23,281 nucleotides of DNA from Chitinophaga pinensis (GCA_945870115.1 CAMBRH010000011.1:1-23281), one strand, 5' to 3'. Positions 15,431 through 22,547 are shown, counted from the stretch's first letter. The notes: generated by a model not told the origin, from the sequence alone. Program-made: numbers and translations.

Positions 15431-16033
15431 ATGAAAAGACCTAAAAACTCAATTTTGATTATTGGTGGTATCTTATTACTGATTTTCTTTAATGGTTGTA
15501 GCTCATACAACTCAATGGTTACAAAAGAAGAAGGTGTAACTGCTCAATGGCAACAAGTTGAGGTAGCTTATCAAGCTCGTATGGATAAAACTAAAAATTT
15601 ATTCGAAATCGTTTTGGCAAATGCTGATTATGAAAAAGGTACCTTAAAGGAAATCATTGAAGCTAGAAGCAATGCTACTAAAATCCAATTAAATGTGGAA
15701 GATTTAAATGAAGAAAACTTGGCTAAATTCCAAAAAGCACAAGATCAGTTTGGTCAATCTTTAGGGCGATTAATGGCTATTTCTGAAAACTATCCAAACT
15801 TGAAAGCAAACGATGCTTTTCAAGGTTTCCAAGCACAATATGAAGGAATGGAAAATAGAATTGCGACTGAACGTGTAAGATTTAACGACGGAGGTAGAGA
15901 TTATAATACCTATATCAGACGTTTCCCAAGAAATATTTGGGCTGGATTATTTGGTTTTGAGAAAAAAGCTTATTTCCAATCAGCTGAAGGATCAGAAATT
16001 GCTCCAGATATTAAAAGTAGAAGAGAAAACTAG
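15431..16033 (+). CDS. lemA: LemA family protein
   Basis: I choose the ATG at 15431 (200 residues) over an upstream TTG because it gives a normal export signal: MKRPK, a hydrophobic stretch, then a cysteine in FNGCSSYNSM. The lipobox is imperfect but the protein is probably an exported lipoprotein or is anchored by its N-terminal helix. The body is the LemA helical bundle, with the hallmark SYNSMVTKEEGVTAQWQQVE, then YQARMDKTKNLFEIV and FNDGGRDYNTYIRRFPRNIW. LemA proteins are widespread membrane-associated proteins of unclear role, commonly encoded next to TPM-domain proteins, as here. The next gene begins directly after the stop codon. Confidence 0.92.
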   Translation: MKRPKNSILIIGGILLLIFFNGCSSYNSMVTKEEGVTAQWQQVEVAYQARMDKTKNLFEIVLANADYEKGTLKEIIEARSNATKIQLNVEDLNEENLAKFQKAQDQFGQSLGRLMAISENYPNLKANDAFQGFQAQYEGMENRIATERVRFNDGGRDYNTYIRRFPRNIWAGLFGFEKKAYFQSAEGSEIAPDIKSRREN

Positions 16034-16471
16034 ATGAAAGCCAAAGATTTTTTCACAGAAAATCAGCAACAGAACATTGTAAATGCAATTTCGTCAGCAG
16101 AGTTAAATACTTCTGGCGAAATTCGTTTACATCTTTTAGATTCTTGTAAAAATGATCCGAAGGAGGAAGCAATTCTTGTTTTTGAAAAACTTGGTATGAC
16201 AAAAACAGAACTTCGAAATGGAGTTTTGATTTATTTGGCAGTTGCTGACAAAAAATTTGCAATTATTGGCGATAAAGGAATTAACGAAGTTGTAGAATCA
16301 AATTTTTGGGATTCAATTCGCGATGAAATGATCAAACATTTTAAAAACAATGATTTTGAAAATGGGTTAATCAATGGAATTCTTCATGTAGGTGAAAAAT
16401 TGAAAAAACATTTTCCTTATGCTAGTAATGACGAGAATGAATTGTCAAACGATATTTCTTTTGAAAACTAG
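16034..16471 (+). CDS. TPM-domain protein, cytosolic type
   Basis: The 145-residue product is a single TPM (TLP18.3/Psb32/MOLO-1) domain: IVNAISSAELNTSGEIRLHL, then EAILVFEKLGMTKTELRNGVLIYLAVADKKFAIIGDKGINEVV and LINGILHVGEKLKKHFP. Unlike the downstream homologue it has no signal peptide and no membrane helix, and the C-terminal acidic tail is short. It starts with zero spacing after the LemA stop codon (TAG then ATG), so translation is probably coupled. TPM domains have been linked to photosystem repair in plants and to membrane-protein quality control. In bacteria the role is unsettled. Confidence 0.88.
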   Translation: MKAKDFFTENQQQNIVNAISSAELNTSGEIRLHLLDSCKNDPKEEAILVFEKLGMTKTELRNGVLIYLAVADKKFAIIGDKGINEVVESNFWDSIRDEMIKHFKNNDFENGLINGILHVGEKLKKHFPYASNDENELSNDISFEN

Positions 16472-16498
16472 TTTAAAAATCAGATTTTGTCGTTGCTT

Positions 16499-16548
16499 AA
16501 AGTTTTAAATTTATCATTAGATTGAGCTAACTCAAAATTTAAAACTTT
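16499..16548 (+). other. intra-operon hairpin
   Basis: AAAGTTTTAAATTT at 16499-16512 is the perfect complement of AAATTTAAAACTTT at 16535-16548. Between them TTGAG at 16522-16526 pairs with CTCAA at 16531-16535 around a CTAA loop. This gives a two-tiered stem in the 141-nt gap between the two TPM genes. No T run follows, so it is more likely an mRNA processing, stability or attenuation structure than a terminator. Confidence 0.5.
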
Positions 16549-16612
16549 CAAAGCGCCTCAAAATTGAACTTTTAAATCTAATTTTTGGAGTTATTCTAAT
16601 TTATTAAAAATT

Positions 16613-17389
16613 ATGAAAAATATTTTTCTTTTAAGCATCGTACTGTTTCTTTCCTTTTTTGGAATGTCACAGCGACCAGATATTCCAGCTAAACCAAATC
16701 CTCCAAGATTAGTAAATAATTTATCCAAAGAATTTCCAGATTTTATATCTGAAGGCGAAAAACAAGCCTTGGAAGCTAAACTTCAAGCCTTTTCAGAAGA
16801 AACTTCAAATCAAATTGTCATTGTAATAATTGATGATTTAAAAGGTTATGAACCATGGGATTTCGCAACTGAATTAGGTGAACAATGGAAAGTTGGTCAA
16901 GAAAAAGAAGACAATGGAATTGTTTTACTCATAAAACCTACTGGTGGGAAAGGTGAAAGAAAAACTCATATAGCAGTTGGTAGAGGTTTAGAAGGAGCAA
17001 TTCCTGATTTAACGGCAAATAATATCGTTGAAAATGAATTGTTGCCAAATTTCAAAGAAGGGAATTTTTATAAAGGAATTAATGATGCAACAAATGTTTT
17101 AATTTCTCTTGCAAAGGGCGAGTATAACCATAAAGCTTATAACAAACAAAACGAAAAAGGCGGAGGTTATATAATTGTTATAATTATCATTGCAATTGTA
17201 ATTTTGTTGATAAAATTCGGTCCAAAGAATAATGGAAGAGGAGGCGGAAGTGGCTTTACTACAGGTTCAGCAGGATTCTTTGCAGGAAGTTTATTTGGCG
17301 GAGGTGGCGGTGGTTCATCAAGTGGCGGAGGATTTGGTGGTTTCGGCGGTGGAAGCTTTGGCGGCGGTGGCTCTGGCGGAAGCTGGTAA
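16613..17389 (+). CDS. TPM-domain protein, secreted and membrane-anchored (YgcG-like)
   Basis: The product has 258 residues. The signal peptide is 1-19 (FGMSQ). The TPM domain covers about 35-165: FISEGEKQALEAKLQAFSEE, then VIVIIDDLKGYEPWDFATELGEQW, GIVLLIKPTGG and IAVGRGLEGAIPD. A transmembrane helix lies at about 184-203, and the tail to the end is Gly/Ser-rich (GGGGSGGSW). This is the standard YgcG-like architecture, with the TPM domain outside the inner membrane and a flexible glycine tail inside. It is the last gene of the LemA group. The opposite strand of the tail is open but only as a Pro-rich shadow. Confidence 0.9.
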   Translation: MKNIFLLSIVLFLSFFGMSQRPDIPAKPNPPRLVNNLSKEFPDFISEGEKQALEAKLQAFSEETSNQIVIVIIDDLKGYEPWDFATELGEQWKVGQEKEDNGIVLLIKPTGGKGERKTHIAVGRGLEGAIPDLTANNIVENELLPNFKEGNFYKGINDATNVLISLAKGEYNHKAYNKQNEKGGGYIIVIIIIAIVILLIKFGPKNNGRGGGSGFTTGSAGFFAGSLFGGGGGGSSSGGGFGGFGGGSFGGGGSGGSW

Positions 17390-17390
17390 C

Positions 17391-17438
17391 GTTTGGACAT
17401 CAGGACATTAATACACTAAGATTTTAGGATGATTAGAC
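17391..17438. repeat. phased octamer repeats (site E)
   Basis: Six contiguous octamers begin 2 nt after the stop codon of the secreted TPM gene: GTTTGGAC, ATCAGGAC, ATTAATAC, ACTAAGAT, TTTAGGAT, GATTAGAC. They follow the TAAGAC orientation. Complement-sense units lie later in the same gap: GAGTCTTA at 17493-17500, and TAATCTTA plus ATGTCTAT at 17539-17554. Confidence 0.75.
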
Positions 17439-17588
17439 AAAAGTCAGAACTAAATGTTTTTGGATATTTGAATTTTGTTTCAAGATAAATTAGAGTCTTA
17501 AACCGCGAAGCACCAACAAAGTTAATCCTTGCATTTTATAATCTTAATGTCTATAAAAAAGAGTATATTTACAATAAAATAAAAAATT

Positions 17589-18074
17589 ATGAACGACGCA
17601 CATTTACATATGGTTTTAAACCATTTTCCGATTATTGGGTTAATAATTGGAACATTAATTTTATTAGCAGGAATTATTTTCAAGTCTGTTGTAAGTAAAA
17701 AAATTGCTTTGACAGTTCTTTTATTTTCAGCAGCATTTGCAATACCAACTTTTGGGACTGGAGAAGACGCTGAGGAAGTTGTTGAACATATGTCAACAAT
17801 GACTGAGCAAACACATCATTTAATTCATGAGCATGAGGAGAAAGCAGAATTTTTTATGCCTTTTATTTGGTCAATAATTTTATTGAGTTTAGCCTCTTTA
17901 TTTTTTGAATGGAAGAAAAAATCATTTGCAAAATACATTTCAATTTTAACTTTAATCGTTTCTTTAGTTGCTTGCTACATAGCAAGAGAAGTTGGTACTT
18001 CTGGTGGAGAAATTGCGCATCCTGAAATTAGAAAAGATTTTAAAATCTCTGAACACGAGGAACACGAAGATTAA
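17589..18074 (+). CDS. DUF2231-like integral membrane protein
   Basis: The 161-residue protein has four hydrophobic segments and starts with HLHMVLNHFPIIGLIIG, close to the first-helix signature of DUF2231 and related cytochrome-like membrane proteins. Conserved-looking histidines occur at the N-terminus (HLH, NHF), in the periplasmic or cytosolic loop (HHLIHEHEE) and near the end (GGEIAHPE), which could bind haem or metal. That is inference. The C-terminus is His/Glu-rich. A -7-like TATATTTA at 17564-17571 precedes the start, but no good -33 element is present. The AlkC-type gene follows after 43 nt of octamer repeats. Confidence 0.65.
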   Translation: MNDAHLHMVLNHFPIIGLIIGTLILLAGIIFKSVVSKKIALTVLLFSAAFAIPTFGTGEDAEEVVEHMSTMTEQTHHLIHEHEEKAEFFMPFIWSIILLSLASLFFEWKKKSFAKYISILTLIVSLVACYIAREVGTSGGEIAHPEIRKDFKISEHEEHED

Positions 18075-18113
18075 AGTCTTGGAGTCCTAAAATCTTGTAA
18101 TCTTGAAGTCTAT
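18074..18113. repeat. phased octamer repeats (site F)
   Basis: Five contiguous octamers fill the whole gap between the stop codon and the next ATG: AAGTCTTG, GAGTCCTA, AAATCTTG, TAATCTTG, AAGTCTAT. They keep strict 8-nt phase and the GTCTTA orientation, ending 4 nt before the start codon at 18118. Together with site A (1519-1558) this is the cleanest example of the family. Confidence 0.8.
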
Positions 18114-18117
18114 AAAA

Positions 18118-19224
18118 ATGGCTGAATTATTAAAAAATGTGTATTCTGAAACATTCTTTGAAATGTTGTCAAAACAAATTAAAGCAGAGATTTTAGAATT
18201 TGACGAAAACAAATTTACTGAAGAAATTTTTTTTGATGGATGGGAAACGTTAGAGTTAAAGCAACGAATGACACATATCGCTCAAGTTTTAAGGACTCAT
18301 TTGAATAAAGATTATTCTCTAGCAGTGAATCAAATTTGTTCAATTATTGATCGTCATAAACGAGAATATTCAAATGGATTTAATTTTGAATTCATGCTTT
18401 TCCCAGAGTTTGTTCAACTTTTTGGCTTAGAAGATTTTCCAAATTCGATTGCATCAATTGAAAGAATTACACAATTTACTAGTTGTGAATTTGTTGTACG
18501 GCATTTCATTGTAAAATATCCGCAAGAAATGATTTTACAAATGCAAAGTTGGGCAAATCATCCGCATCATTATGTTAGAAGATTAGCTTCTGAGGGAATG
18601 CGAACACGTTTACCTTGGGCGATAGGGGTGAAAGAATTGAAAGATAATCCACAACACATTTTGCCAATTTTAGAAAAATTAATTCTTGATGAATCTGATT
18701 GGGTAAGAAAAAGTGTTTCAAACTCACTAAACGACTTGTCAAAAGATTATCCAGAAATGGTAATTACATTTATCAAAAAATGGAAAAATCATTCCGAAAA
18801 AATTGATAAAGCATTAAAACATGGTTCAAGAACTTTATTAAAGAAAGGAAACTTGGAAATTCTTTCTGTTTTTGGTGTAAATTCTTTGGCAAAAATTGAA
18901 TTAGCTAATTTTAATTTGAATAGTCCAAAAATTTCATTTGGAGAGGCAATCGATTTTCAGTTTGAGCTTAAAAATTTGGATGATAAAGACATTTACACGC
19001 GGATAGAATACAAAGTTTATTTTCTGAGAATGAATGGAATTTACAATTCAAAAGTGTTTAAAATTTCAGAGAAGAATCTTGTGAAAAATTCGAAAATTTT
19101 AATTGTAAAAGCACACAGTTTTAAGGAAATTTCAACTAGAAAGTATTATGAAGGAAAACAAAAAATTGCTCTGATTATTAATGGCGTAGAAAGTGACTTA
19201 CTGGAATTTGAATTATTTAGCTGA
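18118..19224 (+). CDS. alkC: AlkC-type DNA glycosylase (HEAT-like repeats plus Ig-like domain)
   Basis: I choose the ATG at 18118 (368 residues) because the extra upstream codons are octamer-repeat sequence. Residues 1 to about 260 are HEAT-like helices of the DNA-alkylation-repair superfamily, including the block SWANHPHHYVRRLASEGMRT followed by RLPWA, typical of AlkC. Residues about 265-368 are beta-rich (FNLNSPKISFGEAIDFQFEL, then YYEGKQKIALIINGVE), matching the Ig-like domain that separates AlkC from AlkD. AlkC excises cationic alkylated bases, mainly 3-methyladenine, and can also act on 3-methylcytosine and 1-methyladenine, which are AlkB substrates. A decayed alkB lies 2.1 kb downstream. 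The gene converges on a minus-strand lipoprotein gene. Confidence 0.85.
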   Translation: MAELLKNVYSETFFEMLSKQIKAEILEFDENKFTEEIFFDGWETLELKQRMTHIAQVLRTHLNKDYSLAVNQICSIIDRHKREYSNGFNFEFMLFPEFVQLFGLEDFPNSIASIERITQFTSCEFVVRHFIVKYPQEMILQMQSWANHPHHYVRRLASEGMRTRLPWAIGVKELKDNPQHILPILEKLILDESDWVRKSVSNSLNDLSKDYPEMVITFIKKWKNHSEKIDKALKHGSRTLLKKGNLEILSVFGVNSLAKIELANFNLNSPKISFGEAIDFQFELKNLDDKDIYTRIEYKVYFLRMNGIYNSKVFKISEKNLVKNSKILIVKAHSFKEISTRKYYEGKQKIALIINGVESDLLEFELFS

Positions 19225-19278
19225 GTTCAATTAATCTTTGATTTTCAAATCGCTTATCAATAAAAATAATTTCCTCTA

Positions 19279-19644
19279 TTAAATGGCACCACACTGGAAT
19301 GGTTTCGAAGCATTTTTTGTAAAATCTCTTCTAAATCCATGATACTCGTCAGTCATATATAATTCTGCTTCCACATGAGATTGATATTTTTCTGGTCCTT
19401 TGACGGTAAAATCTAAATTGTCGATTTTTCCCTCAGAATCAAAAGTTGTTTTCTCAAAACTAAAATCAATGTTTTTTTCTTGTTTTAAACGGAGTTGAAT
19501 ATTTTCTAATTCTGCTTTTGAAGTATTCACGCAAATTTTCACCACCACTTCAGTGTCAGAAATAATAAATATTGTTTTTTTACTACTTGTTGAACAGGAG
19601 TTAGTTAAGAAAACTAAACTAAAAATAAGGAGAAATTTTTTCAT
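19279..19644 (-). CDS. small lipoprotein of unknown function
   Basis: The 121-residue product has a clear lipoprotein signal (MKKFLLIFSLVFLTNSC, lipid cysteine at 17). The mature part carries the pattern TSKAELENIQLRLKQEKNID followed by FSFEKTTFDSEGKIDNLDFTV, which resembles a small alpha/beta module seen at the C-termini of some Bacteroidetes M56-peptidase or TonB-like proteins, recalled from memory. It lies 62 nt downstream of the secreted 'AsnB-like' gene on the same strand with no visible terminator between, so co-transcription is possible. Confidence 0.7.
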   Translation of the reverse strand: MKKFLLIFSLVFLTNSCSTSSKKTIFIISDTEVVVKICVNTSKAELENIQLRLKQEKNIDFSFEKTTFDSEGKIDNLDFTVKGPEKYQSHVEAELYMTDEYHGFRRDFTKNASKPFQCGAI

Positions 19645-19706
19645 CTGTATTTTTTTTCTTATACAACGAAAAGTAAATCTTTGGTTACAAAAAAGATTAA
19701 AAATAT

Positions 19707-20963
19707 TTATGTCTTTCTCTTTTTCTTTTTTGCCGCTGGAAATAAAATATTATTTAAAATCAAGCGGTATCCTGGAGAATTTGGATGCAAACTCAAATCT
19801 GTAGGCGGATCTCCAACTCGATGTTGAAAATCTTCTGGATCATGACCTCCATAAAAAGTCCATGTTCCTTGACCGTATTCTCCATGTAAATATTTTGCGG
19901 TTCCAAGGGTTTTATTTTCACCTAAAATCAAGACGTTTGGCTTGATTAAATCTTTGCGAAAATCAGTTGTTTGCCCCATAAATCCATCAATAACTTGAGT
20001 GTGACATTGTGTTAACATTGTTGGTACCACATCCCATTTTGCAGAAAAATCAAAAAGCGTAAATTTATCGATATTTTCGGGCATTCGATGTAAATCTGTT
20101 CCATCGATATTAGAATATTCATAGGTAAATGGATCTTTCACTAATTTAAATTTATCGAAAGCCAAAGTGTTGTTAAAGTCCAATTTTTCTTGACAATCTG
20201 GATTTGAAGGATCTCCATCAAACATACTTTCGCAGATATCTGTTTGGTGAGCAGCTAAGCAAATATCATAACTATCTGTTCCACTGCACATTGTAAATAA
20301 AAAACCTCCACCAACGACGAAATTTTTAATATTGTTTGCAACCGCTAATTTTAAATGAGAAACTTTGTTGAATCCCAACATTTTTGCATCCGCTTCCGCG
20401 TCAATTACTTGTTGTTTATACCAAGGTGCGCCTTTAAACGAACTGTAAAATTTTCCGTATTGCCCTGTAAAATCTTCGTGATGTAAATGCAACCAATCGT
20501 ATTTTGGCAGAACTCCCATAATTATTGCTGAATCATAAATTTTATCATAGGGAATTTCTGCATATTCTAACACCATCGTCACAGCATCATCCCATGGCAT
20601 GGTTCCTTTTGGAGTGTAAACAGCAATTTTTGGTGCTTTTTCTAATTGCACAATTTCTTGATTTACCTCTGGATTTGAAATCTCATTTTTAATTGTATTT
20701 ACTTGTCCGTCAGTGATAATTTGATATTTCACACCACGAATAATCAGTTCTTCTTCCACTTTTTTAAGGTTCGGGCATAAAAATGAACCACCTCTGTAAT
20801 TTAATAACCAATCAATCACAACATCATTTTCTAACATCCAAAAAGCTATTCCATAGGCCTTTAAATGATTCGTTTGCGTATCATCCATCGGAATTAAGAT
20901 TTGAGAACTTCTTCCAGAAAAACTCAAAATTAGAAAGATAAATAAGGCTAATTTTTTTTTCAT
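19707..20963 (-). CDS. secreted protein of the Bacteroidetes 'asparagine synthetase B' type family
   Basis: The 418-residue protein has an N-terminal signal sequence (hydrophobic about 5-17, cleavage near GRSSQ). It matches a conserved Bacteroidetes family by MDDTQTNHLKAYGIAFWML, WLLNYRGGSFLCP, GGGFLFTMCSGTDSYDICLAA, and the end GTWTFYGGHDPEDFQHRVGD. Databases often call it asparagine synthetase B. I see neither an N-terminal cysteine nucleophile nor the ATP-pyrophosphatase SGGxDS loop that AsnB needs, and a signal peptide is inconsistent with that role. The GGG-FTMCSG turn resembles the nucleophile elbow of class I amidotransferase or DJ-1 folds, so a hydrolase-like fold is possible. The basic tail (KKKKRK) is notable. 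Substrate unknown. Confidence 0.75.
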   Translation of the reverse strand: MKKKLALFIFLILSFSGRSSQILIPMDDTQTNHLKAYGIAFWMLENDVVIDWLLNYRGGSFLCPNLKKVEEELIIRGVKYQIITDGQVNTIKNEISNPEVNQEIVQLEKAPKIAVYTPKGTMPWDDAVTMVLEYAEIPYDKIYDSAIIMGVLPKYDWLHLHHEDFTGQYGKFYSSFKGAPWYKQQVIDAEADAKMLGFNKVSHLKLAVANNIKNFVVGGGFLFTMCSGTDSYDICLAAHQTDICESMFDGDPSNPDCQEKLDFNNTLAFDKFKLVKDPFTYEYSNIDGTDLHRMPENIDKFTLFDFSAKWDVVPTMLTQCHTQVIDGFMGQTTDFRKDLIKPNVLILGENKTLGTAKYLHGEYGQGTWTFYGGHDPEDFQHRVGDPPTDLSLHPNSPGYRLILNNILFPAAKKKKRKT

Positions 20964-21325
20964 TGAGATAAAATACGGTTAATTTTTCATGAAAGTACTA
21001 CTAATTTCGTACCGAAATGCAAAATTCTTTATAAAAAAAGTGAATTCCGTTTCAATTTCCATATGTGACTATTCATGCTACTAAATTATAAAATATATTT
21101 TTAGAATAATCAAAATTTATTTTTTCTCAAGGGTTTTTATTTAAAGCATGTTGAAAATAAGTTATTTGAGTGTTTGATTCTCCCTTAAAATTTGTCTTTT
21201 TTGCAATAAATTGTCTAATTTACTTGCTATTATATTTATTTAAACCTCTTCCCCAAAATGAATAAGGTTCACAAAAAGAATAATCACAATTTAACTTTTT
21301 AACATCTTTTATGCCCGAAAATTAA
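20964..21325. other. AT-rich intergenic stretch without a gene
   Basis: No reading frame of note lies here. On the left, 41 nt upstream of the minus-strand gene, ATTTCG-TAC-CGAAAT at 21004-21018 is a 15-nt interrupted palindrome, a possible operator. On the right, TATATTTA at 21231-21238 with TTG at 21211-21213 (17-nt spacer) is a weak promoter-like pair ahead of the alkB remnant. Confidence 0.4.
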
Positions 21326-21654
21326 TTTTATATTAGAAAAGTTATTGAGAATATTGAGTTTGTGTATGGTAGAAGTATTCTCTATCGAAATGGCAATGAT
21401 TCAAACGGTTGGCATGCAGATAACGAAAAAGAATTGGGTAAAAATCCATTAATTGCTTCCTTGAGTTTTGGAGAAACTAGAAGTTTGATTTAAAGCATAA
21501 TCTCTCAGGAGAAAAATTAAAATTCAATTTGCATCACGGAAGTTTGCTTATTATGGGCGGAGAAATGCAGCATTTTTGGAAACATCAAATCGCAAAAAGC
21601 AAAAAAATTGAGAAAGCAAGGATTAATTTGACTTTTAGGAAAATTGTTGGGTGA
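21326..21654 (+). pseudogene. alkB: decayed AlkB-family 2-oxoglutarate/Fe(II) dioxygenase
   Basis: The frame reads IEFVYGRSILYRNGNDSN, then GWHADNEKELGKNPLIASLS and FGETRS, then hits TAA at 21491. Adding one base near 21481-21490 restores the family sequence: R-S-(F)-DLKHNL, KFNLHHGSLLIMGGEMQHFW, and ARINLTFRKIVG to TGA at 21652. The iron ligands HAD (21413-21421) and distal His (21571-21573), and the 2-oxoglutarate-binding RINLTFR, are all present. The N-terminal third (about 90 residues) is missing and a stop at 21323 precedes the fragment. Intact members demethylate 1-methyladenine and 3-methylcytosine. The preserved motifs across a single-base loss suggest recent decay, or a sequencing error at the frameshift but not at the missing N-terminus. 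Confidence 0.8.
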
Positions 21655-21685
21655 AAGGATGTAAAATGAAAATTTATAAAAGCCT

Positions 21686-21967
21686 TTATTTATCTTTATA
21701 ATGCCCCATTGCAGAAACAACAAAAACAGTGACAATTTCTTCATCTACACGATAAATAATTCTATCTTTTTGAGTTATTCGTCTTGACCAATAAGAATTC
21801 ATTTGATACTTGAGAGCTTCTGGATTTCCGATACCATTAAAAGGAGTTTCTGTAAGTTCAACTAAAATTGAATTGATTTTTTTGATTGTACTTTTGTTTC
21901 CTGATTTGAAATGTTTTACAATATCTTTTTCAGCTTCAACCGTTATTTCAAGCCTAAACTTCCCCAT
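21686..21967 (-). CDS. yoeB: Txe/YoeB-family mRNA-interferase toxin
   Basis: The 93-residue protein matches YoeB along its length. GIGNPEALKY carries the catalytic glutamate (Glu50), SRRITQKDRIIYRV the catalytic arginine (Arg69), and SAMGHYKDK the terminal His89-Tyr90 pair, corresponding to Glu46, Arg65, His83 and Tyr84 of E. coli YoeB. YoeB cleaves mRNA in the ribosomal A site when freed from its antitoxin. The active site looks intact. The gene overlaps the 3' end of the antitoxin gene by 25 nt, the usual antitoxin-first arrangement, so both come from the promoter at 22193-22223. Confidence 0.92.
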   Translation of the reverse strand: MGKFRLEITVEAEKDIVKHFKSGNKSTIKKINSILVELTETPFNGIGNPEALKYQMNSYWSRRITQKDRIIYRVDEEIVTVFVVSAMGHYKDK

Positions 21968-22176
21968 ACATCATTTGGATCAATTGTTTTAGTTCTACCT
22001 AATTTTATGTCTTCTTCGGCTCTTTTTATTTTATCTTCAAATTCTTTTCCATAAGGTGACTTCTCCTCAGCAAAAGCAGCGTAATCTTCTTTAATTTCCA
22101 CAAAAGATAAGGTTTTGATGAATTCTATAAATGCCTTAGCCATTTTATCGTCCTCATTCACTGTAAAAGTTGTCAT
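21943..22176 (-). CDS. antitoxin partner of YoeB, DUF2683-like
   Basis: The 77-residue, acidic protein is encoded directly upstream of the toxin. It starts MTTFTVNEDDKMAKAFIEFI and ends with a charged helix and tail (FEDKIKRAEEDIKLGRTKTI, then DPNDVWGSLGLK). The C-terminal pattern (E-x-I-K-x-G-x-T-x-x-ID-x-x-(D/N)-V/I-W) is the toxin-binding type seen in Bacteroidetes DUF2683-like antitoxins. It is not a Phd/YefM antitoxin, the classical YoeB partner. The N-terminus could form a short DNA-binding strand for autoregulation. That part is inference. Confidence 0.75.
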   Translation of the reverse strand: MTTFTVNEDDKMAKAFIEFIKTLSFVEIKEDYAAFAEEKSPYGKEFEDKIKRAEEDIKLGRTKTIDPNDVWGSLGLK

Positions 22177-22192
22177 TTGATTCTGTTTTAAG

Positions 22193-22223
22193 CAAAGTTA
22201 AAAAAAATAAAAGATTATTCAAA
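22193..22223 (-). promoter_or_regulatory. consensus Bacteroidetes promoter of the toxin-antitoxin pair
   Basis: Read on the minus strand, TTTG (22223-22220), a 19-nt spacer and TAACTTTG (22200-22193) match the Bacteroidetes consensus at every defined base. The expected start site is about 10 nt before the antitoxin ATG at 22176. Confidence 0.8.
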
Positions 22224-22296
22224 ATAAATTGTAGAATGTTGTTTATCTTGCTTTTCGAGATCTTTGCGTAATTTCCTGCAAAAAATTTGATTTTTT

Positions 22297-22512
22297 TTAT
22301 TTTGTTAGAGTTTGAATTTCAATTTCTAATGTTTCACAAATTATGTTGAGCATAACAATTGTTGGATTTAGAGTTCCTTTCTCAATTCTATAAATTGTAC
22401 TTTTATCAATATTACAATAATCAGCTAAACATTGCATACTCATGTTTTTTTGAATTCTACTTTTCCTAAGATTATTACCTATTTTAAGAAGAAATTCTTT
22501 GTTTTTATCCAT
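22297..22512 (-). CDS. XRE-family transcriptional regulator
   Basis: The 71-residue protein is a single Cro/C1-type helix-turn-helix: IGNNLRKSRIQKNMSMQCLA, DYCNIDKSTIYRIEKGTLNP, then TIVMLNIICETLEIEI. The recognition helix is in the segment NIDKSTIYRIEKG. There is no extra ligand or toxin domain, so it is a small DNA-binding regulator. It lies upstream of the toxin-antitoxin genes on the same strand, with a separate promoter for that pair between. It is divergent from the lipoprotein gene at 22601, with a palindrome in the shared gap that could be its operator. Confidence 0.9.
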   Translation of the reverse strand: MDKNKEFLLKIGNNLRKSRIQKNMSMQCLADYCNIDKSTIYRIEKGTLNPTIVMLNIICETLEIEIQTLTK

Positions 22513-22547
22513 GATTTCAAATCAACTGAATAATTTAGTTTTAAATG

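Noticed and set aside
17167..17400. Minus-strand open frame rich in proline
   Set aside because: It is the complement of the Gly-rich tail of the secreted TPM protein; glycine codons read backwards give prolines.
1466..18113. Octamer repeats considered as CRISPR or IS remnants
   Set aside because: Units are contiguous without spacers, are degenerate, and there are no cas genes, transposase frames or target duplications next to them.
21517..21744. Minus-strand frame opposite the alkB remnant
   Set aside because: The plus strand carries clear AlkB motifs across the same bases, and the minus frame overlaps the toxin stop region without similarity to anything.
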